From Pinus tabuliformis (lineage: Eukaryota; Streptophyta; Pinopsida; Pinales; Pinaceae): DNA of 64,000 nt. The stretch is taken from NCBI GenBank assembly GCA_031772625.1, contig CM062813.1, forward strand, positions 766,568,720 to 766,632,719, in the 5' to 3' direction. Shown one piece after another: positions 57,451-64,000 of the stretch. Position numbers and translations under genes: made by a program. The number at the start of each line of letters is the position of its first letter. The stretch's first letter is position 1. The notes beneath the pieces are model-generated. The model made no database searches, had not been told where the DNA came from, and saw nothing but the letters and a program-made list of their open reading frames with translations.

Positions 57451-58352
57451 GCCGAGTTCTTCCTTTGTCAGACTCGTTAAAACTTGATGACATCGGATTT
57501 TGTCACACCACAAGCATATGCTATCCCCATCAAGCTTGTTAAAAATAACTGGGGTACTCGCCAGAAATGGTGGGGGGAAAAGAAAATTTTTAAACCATAA
57601 TTATTACCGTGACGGCAGTATGTCGCTCTTGAACATGGCACTTTTCTGCTTTCGTGTCCAGGGTGGGGATATGTCATCTCATATCTTTCACTTGCTTCCA
57701 TGGACTTGGGTACCTTATTTGACCTCTCATCCACTCATTGCCTCGTCATCATGACCTTTGATACATTGATGTCAAATACTGCCGATTCCATTAATGTGCC
57801 GCCGATATGTTCAAGAGAAGTTGACCTCTGCAAAGAAACGACCTCCCTCTGATAGTTCGCACAATCTTGATTCACAACATTATCTCTCTGTCTCGTGTCG
57901 ATGATGTGGGAAACATTATGGCCCACCTTCGATCAAGGTCACTTCCTGTCGACTTCAACTCATTATCCAGGAAATTGATCTAGAGACTCCTTTCCAGTGC
58001 CGTGGAGCCTGCATGCCTCAATGGCAGGTTCTTCGTGTTCGACATGAGGTTTTCATCATTGGCTTCCGATCGAATGATTCTACGGGTGTTCGACTTCAGA
58101 TCATTAATTCACACACCGTAGATTGTACCTATAGTACCTTGAGGGCCATTGTCATTATTGGTGGTACCTCTCGCGTCTGTTAACAGTTTCCACTATTGAC
58201 TAGTAATTAGACGATGTTCATGAGTGTTCGACTTCAGCTCATATATTCACATGCTTGAACTTGTACTCTTGTTCGGGTCGAGATGGAGCGCAAGACCCTG
58301 GATTGTGTCTGTTGTAATCCAGGCCTGATTCTTGATACTTGACTCATTCACT

Positions 58353-58464
58353 GGATGGCTGCGACCATACCTGAGTCAATTCATTGATCCTAACCAGATG
58401 GCTGCGTCCATACTATGGATCTAGATTATTTATGTACTCTCTTATGGATGGCTGCGACCATACC
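58353..58464 (+). repeat. Three copies of a 19-bp repeat in the element E 3' region
   Basis: GGATGGCTGCGACCATACC at 58353 and 58446 and AGATGGCTGCGTCCATACT at 58396. Confidence 0.9.
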
Positions 58465-58596
58465 ACGTACATCATGTAATTGAACTATCAGTCATGTCTC
58501 TTAACAAAAATCCTCGGCGGCAGCTCTATATATGTGTTCTTGTGTGTTCTCGTAAAGCATTTCACCCCTCTCTCTACCTCTCGGACTTCATGCTTT

Positions 58597-58607
58597 AGGG
58601 GGCATCT
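58597..58607 (+). other. Element E polypurine tract
   Basis: The AGGGGG core lies seven to eight bases before the 3' LTR. A weaker tract than in the copia element. Confidence 0.6.
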
Positions 58608-59660
58608 GTTACACAGTAATTTGTCACCATTGGTCACCGTCCCTATCGCCCCGTTTCCATACATTGGAGGACGCATTCCGGGACCTATGAGCAGTGACAT
58701 AACCCAAAAACACTTGCATTATGTTCCCCTGAGTATGTACTTCATGTTCCCTGAAGACACCTTCTGCAAATTATCCCTGAAAAGTGCTCTTTTTCCATTG
58801 GCGCAGGTCCACAGTATCTTACCCACGCCAATAACTGAGATCCTCAAAAGAGGGCGCAACCACTGCGCTCTGTCACAGAACAACACCCGCGCCAGCCCAG
58901 TTTAGTAATGATTTTTGCCAAAAGCACGCTCATATGATTTTTTCCCTTCAGATCACGAAACCTTTTGAGGGAAAAATCCAGTGGATAGAGGTCGAGAGTC
59001 ATCATCTATCCTTGACAATTATCCACAGTAGCTTTTCCGAGATAATGCCGATCCACAATGGGTGTCCTGGTTCATCGAATCTTTCTACCTTCTCCATCTA
59101 TAAATATTTGTCCTCATGCATTAGACAAGCTAGTGCTAGTTGTTGAGTTCTTGAGTTCTTGGAGGAATGCTAGTTGTGATTATCATGAGTGATAATGAAG
59201 CATAGAGAGGTTATGCTGCCGGAGAGGAGACACATTGCAAGACACATATAGTTGCTCGCCCAGCCAGAGGAGAGGTTCAACGTCAGAACCTTGGTTGTAA
59301 CTTTTCCTCTCTATTATTAATTAATGAGCGACTGCTATTATAGTTCCAATCTCATTGTCTATTATAGTGATGTGTGATTTATTTCCTTTCTGACTGAATT
59401 ATAGTTGTGTCTTGGTGGATTTTATGCTGGTATCTGTTTCTTCCTTTGCATGTGCAGGTGTCCGTTTATGATTTGCTGGAGCGAGGGAGCAGGAACATCA
59501 ACTTTGCTTCGACCATAGCGTTGGATTCCAGGTTGGTCTTCTTAATTCACCTTTGATGCATAACTAGGAACTTGCGTGGCAGCGTGGTTTGATTGTGGCT
59601 AGTTCTGTTTTAGGCTAGTGGGATCGCCTCTGTCCGCAGAGGGGATTTACCTATCCAACA
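58608..59660 (+). repeat. Element E 3' LTR
   Basis: 1053 bp, same ends as the 5' copy, about 98% alike by eye. Confidence 0.93.
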
Positions 59661-59665
59661 GTTCC
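59661..59665. repeat. Target duplication GTTCC, right
   Basis: Right-hand copy of the element E target duplication. Confidence 0.92.
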
Positions 59666-62600
59666 TATATTGGCCCATAATATACCTACTTTTGAAAAGA
59701 GAATAGGGCGTATATATTTGTAGGTGGTACACTATTAAGGAAGGTGTTTAAAAGTATTTGATGATTCTAATGCTTCAAACAATGTTGCGAAGGTGAATAA
59801 TGTTATTTGAAAAATAGGGTTTCTATTGTTGTCCATGGGAAAATATCTATGGGAACACTTGACAATAGTGGAATGATACCTGTACATACATGTATAAGTT
59901 GAATATTTATTTTTGCTAATATAGTCAAGAAAACATTGTTCATGTAGCTATTGGTCTACCATTTGGGAAACCAAACTGGTAGCACATAAATAAAGTCTTT
60001 GAAACACCTATTAGTTTGAATGTAACAATATAAATATATAAGTCATGTATCCTAAGACTGTCAATCAAAGAAATGAAATACTTAAAACTAGAGCTAATGA
60101 GAAGTTTGTATAGCCTAATCTAAAATATAAAAAAATAATAAAAAACCCAACCATCATTAGGGGAAACCTCATGTTCCTTTTTATTAGGAAATCCTAATTC
60201 TACTACTTTTTTGGAAAGAGAAGTCTCCTTGTAATCCAAATTGTCCACTTGTAACTGCAGAGTATCTATGTCGAAGATAATCTTCTATTCAGACTCACTT
60301 CTTTCTAACATGACTTTACCGAGGGTAGTTTTGATTTGCCAATAGAGATATTATGTTGTTTAAATATATTGGGTGTGCCTTGATCTAGTATTACCCAGGT
60401 TTGGATTCCACTATACTATATTTTCTTCAACCTCTGTATTTGATAGAAATATTCTTCCCACTCTTGCCTCATTTTCAATAATTTCAATTCCTTTCTAGCT
60501 ACCCTAGCAGTATGCTCCAAATAATAATATACTACAGAGGCTTTTATTTCATCTTGTGCTCTTGTGTGCAAGGAGACTCCTTGACCTTGACTTATGTCAT
60601 GGCTAGGGGAAGAACCCAGACGAGACATGGATTTTGATAAAACAATGTATGGGGGGAGTGGGATAGGGGATGTAAGGAAAATATCATGTGGGAGAGACCA
60701 ACAAAATAGTTTCCACTAGATTGAAATATAAAGCAGAGCTACTTGGAACCATAATATTAATAGAGCCAAATGGGCTTCAATTTGGGCATCGACTTATTAA
60801 CTAACCGTGACCTTCTCCATCTTCACAAGGTGAGGCTTGAAAACAAGGTCATAATTACATTCATGTGTTTCCATAACCATATTTGAATACCTTTGTTTGA
60901 TATGATGGAGATTATTTCCCTTCATTCCACCCCTTTTATGTAGGCGTTCATGAACTCCCATCTGATAGCCAATCATGAATATGAGCGGTGATGGCGTGTT
61001 GGGAGGAGTTGGTGGTATCAATGCTGTTAAAAGAAAACCACATGGGGTTGTGTATGTTGAATATTGTTGAAGAGGGTTTTCATCTATGATGATATCAGTG
61101 ATGATTTGTGTGAGGTATAACCTTCAACAATGGAAACAATTGTATTGTATGATTTTCCATGACAATAGTAAGAGCACTTTGTTTTGTAATGGAAGCATAC
61201 AATCATTTTGCAAGAAATATGGTGAATATGAAAAATGATAATGCGACTTGGAAATGGTGCTTGCCACAATTAATAGGGTGCACCGATAATAAAGAGGATG
61301 ATGAAATGGAGGGTATAGAGAAAGTGTGAACTGGAGGATAAGACATGGAGTATGAAGATGATGATGATGATTCTTGCAAATAGAACTTGCAATAGGATGT
61401 ACAATGTTGCTTTGTTGTGATGATTTTTGTATAGAAACATTAATCTTTCCAATTTTTTTATTAGTGTCGGTATCTTGGAATTCTTTGTTTCTCAATCTAG
61501 TTTGAGATCTTCGTTGGCTTATTGCTAGTCATATTTAGGTCCTGTGTACTTGAAAACACTTATGAACCAAAAGTTTTTTTTCCTTCCTTTTTCCTTTGTC
61601 ATTTTTCTTGTGAAACTATTGATGCCATTTTCGGTTTTCACTAGTGCCTTACCCCATTTATCCTAATAGGGTTTTCATGAGGAGGAATTCCTTTATTGTA
61701 GACCTAAGGTTTCCTCCATGGTGGTTTTCAGCCAAAGGTCTATCCCACATGCATTAATGAGGTGTCCACTCGGATATTATATTATTATTATCATTAAATT
61801 CTTTTTCATTTTCAATGTTTCTGATATCTAGATGGCTTCAGAGCATTTTTACTCACAACCACACCAAATTGTTAGGCTTTGAATATGGTTGTGACTTACT
61901 CATTTTATATAGGCTTATTGTAGATATTTTCTAAACATACATATTATATTATTAATAAAATCACCTTCCATTTTTCTTATGTATCATGGGATTCGCCCAT
62001 TTATTATACATATAATTTTAGGGAGGTTATTAAAATTTCGTTGGTTCGCTGAAGTGGTAGACCAACTATGTACTCCATATGAACTAGAAATTTGATCCTA
62101 TAGGTGGGAAATGATCTCGATGTTAGGTCCAAGAGAACCCACATGTACAACTAAATGTAAAATGCATGCTTGCATTTCCACAATGGAGCTCGATTGCAAG
62201 ATTCCAAAGAGAGGTGCATGACTTGTTTCAAACCCTCATTAGCAGCCTCATAATAATTAATTTCTTTTAATGCATCTAAATACTATAGATAATCAACATT
62301 AAGCTAAAAATTTACCTTAAGATCCTTTATCAACACGATTCCTTGTAATATGCATGAAAGAGGGTAATAAAGGGGTGAAAATGGGGGTTAAAAGGGTCCA
62401 AAGTGGGTGGAAGATAGTAAATACATCGTCAATTCTAGGCCACAATAGTTATAATGAAGAGGATTTGGGTAAGTATAAATCCATTGGTTATTTGACCAAA
62501 ATCCCAATATCTCAAGCATATAATCTATGCTTTTTTATTTCATAAAGTGTTGGATTATACTATCACATAGGGCTATCCAATGAGAGGATGATTACAACAA

Positions 62601-64000
62601 AATTCCTTCTTTTTAAATATTCTTTAAGAAAGAGAAACCATTTCCATTGACCTTATGTGAAGAAGCAATACAACATTGAAATTGATTGAATTACAAAGGA
62701 CCTGCTAGGTAATCATGATAAAAAAACTGAAGGTAATTTGTCACTTTCAATATTTCAAAATTTGGTCTTCATATAGAGGGATATAGGTTCAAGTATGAAC
62801 CAATATTGTTGTAATTGACGTGTCACATGAAAACACTTCAACATTCCACTCCAAGTGTGGGACAATGACCTCCTATGGGTTACTATGAACACCAAAATCA
62901 AGCCACTTTCCTTCTCCATTGGGCTAAGGAGTCATCCCAAACCATTATCTCAATCCAAGATATGTTTATTAGGAAAGTTTTACTCAAAGCACAAAATTAT
63001 TTACATGAGAAAACAAAATCTATCTACCCTAACCTACATGGAGAGAAGGGATACTCTCAAGTATGAGTAGAATTGCAATGGATCCATGTAGATAACCAAT
63101 TCATCTTCTTGCTTTGAGGAATGGTTGAAAATATCTTCCTATTAGTAATGTTCCAAAGATATTTCTCATCATCCAATGACAATAGTTCCATGCTATGGTT
63201 GCGAAAATAAAATGTTGTTAAGGATCAACTTAGGATTGTATGGATGGATTTTGTTGTTTACCAACATATACCATACACTCTTATTATTACAAATACCCTT
63301 TTGTTTTTTGTTACAAGAAGACCTTTTCTTCTTTAGAATCTACTCCAAACAAGAAATCAACAACTTGAAAGTTTATTGCAAAGTTGTAATCTTAACATTA
63401 CTTATGTTTATCCCATGTCAACATCCTTCTTGTGGCTTTGTACAAACTAGCCTTCGCCATTGAGAGTCCATTGTAACATCTTGTCCATATTAATATGCAT
63501 CTAATGAGGATTCAACAAATTTTCCCTTAATATCATTGTATTACTTTAAGATCAACATATGCGAGATCAAAATTTCCCTCCCATGGAGCATGTGACTAAT
63601 GCTGCTCTTCACTTGAGACATGAGCCTCTTCACTTTTATCTTCAAAGCCATAATCTAATGTATAGAAATTTCACACTTTTGATTAGGTTTCTCTTCTATA
63701 TCATTTCTTCCATGTTGTTGGAATAGCGTTGTAAAATTTAACATATCAACACCATTTTCATGAATATTTCCTTCAATGACTTGAGCTTGTTACCTTAACT
63801 CTTCCCAGCTACAAATTCTCTCCTGATTCAATAAAAATATCATATTAGCAATTAGTGCGAAAAAACAAAAAGAAAAACATATAAACTATAAGAGATTTTT
63901 TATGTTTTTAATAATAGTTAAAAATGATAAAATCATTGAAAAACATTTCTCCAGTAATCCCATAAACGACTTTCATAAATTTGATAATGAAATTTTGAAC
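59666..64000. other. AT-rich intergenic DNA, no gene confidently seen
   Basis: About 4.3 kb. Two short frames have protein-like composition but no recognised family: 60416-60628 on - and 62855-63070 on + (a second frame over the same bases reads LLHWAKESSQTIISIQDMFI). I would not call either a gene. No terminal repeats or RNA genes are seen. Confidence 0.5.
60416..60628 (-). CDS. Hypothetical 70-residue frame, low support
   Basis: Not recognised. The C-terminal half (VARKELKLLKMRQEWEEYFY) is rich in Lys, Glu and Leu with spacing that could form a helix or short coiled coil, and composition is less AT-driven than its surroundings. It has no neighbours of known function and may be a fragment of an old gene or a chance frame. 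Confidence 0.15.
   Translation of the reverse strand: MSRLGSSPSHDISQGQGVSLHTRAQDEIKASVVYYYLEHTARVARKELKLLKMRQEWEEYFYQIQRLKKI

Larger units (their letters stand above)
56469..58607 (+). other. Element E 3' non-coding region
   Basis: About 2.1 kb with no supported gene, holding a stem-loop repeat family (56998-57450), three copies of a GATGGCTGCG repeat (58353-58464), and a polypurine-like TTTAGGGGGCATC just before the 3' LTR. Tat/Ogre relatives have a hypervariable, repeat-rich region here. Confidence 0.75.
48741..59660 (+). mobile_element. Element E: Tat/Ogre-like LTR element with gag and protease-like blocks, no RT or integrase seen
   Basis: LTRs of 1055 and 1053 bp (TGTTACACAG...TATCCAACA) with a perfect 5-bp duplication GTTCC bound a 10.9-kb element. 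The PBS fits tRNA-Arg. Its coding part holds a Pro/Gln-rich N-terminus, a gag core, a zinc knuckle and two retropepsin-like blocks, then 2.1 kb of repeat-rich non-coding DNA and a polypurine tract. No reverse transcriptase, RNase H or integrase motif is visible on either strand. It has a few breaks in the coding part. It looks like a non-autonomous type (compare TR-GAG or LARD elements) that a partner must supply. LTRs about 98% alike by eye: recent. Confidence 0.88.

Noticed and set aside
61124-61495. 123-codon minus frame rich in His, Ser and Leu
   Set aside because: Low-complexity composition from AT-rich sequence; overlapping frames of similar length exist; no domain pattern.
62855-63463. 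Possible host gene fragment
   Set aside because: Two overlapping frames look protein-like in places, but neither extends, and no family is recognised.

Overview
The window is plant nuclear DNA made up almost entirely of retrotransposons. I see no intact host gene, no rRNA or tRNA gene and no CRISPR array. The evidence for a plant is an L1-type LINE with a DUF4283/zinc-knuckle ORF1 and a terminal RNase H, a Ty1/copia element primed by initiator tRNA-Met, an Athila-like Ty3/gypsy element primed by tRNA-Asp, and a Tat/Ogre-like element primed by tRNA-Arg. The nesting density fits a large, repeat-rich genome. The species cannot be named from the sequence.

Layout. 1-7203: a decayed L1-type LINE on + (ORF1 1149-2515, ORF2 2768-6844, A-rich tail). 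8109-34236: an old, much-broken Ty3/gypsy element on + (element A) that has been a target for later insertions. These are a solo LTR (9855-10856, TSD ATAAC), a 14.2-kb Athila-like element on - (element C, 11812-25982, TSD CTTGT, LTRs of 2140 and 2138 bp), and a relative of A in the opposite orientation (element D, 28429-33526). 34237-39749: AT-rich DNA without a recognisable gene. 39755-45577: a Ty1/copia element on + (TSD AAATG). 45583-48735: AT-rich DNA with short tandem repeats. 48741-59660: a 10.9-kb element with 1.05-kb LTRs (element E, TSD GTTCC), which carries gag and two protease-like blocks but no reverse transcriptase or integrase that I can find. 59666-64000: AT-rich DNA without a recognisable gene.

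Order of events inferred from nesting and LTR similarity: A is oldest. D, the solo LTR and C came later, and C is clearly young because its LTRs are about 98% alike by eye. The copia element and E sit outside A and are also young (LTRs about 97-98% alike by eye).

The most unusual material is non-coding structure inside C and E. In C, an 11-bp core (TTCCTGTAGAA or its complement) recurs dozens of times in the LTRs, the non-coding 3' region and the coding repeats of the ORF downstream of integrase, with different spacing in each place. Just after pol, C has four tandem stem-loops whose arms differ by compensating changes. In E, a CTTTTC...GAAAAG stem-loop family with covarying flanks appears both in the leader before gag and in the 3' non-coding region, and GGCGC/GCGCC inverted pairs that match the plant E2F consensus lie in the U3 and leader.
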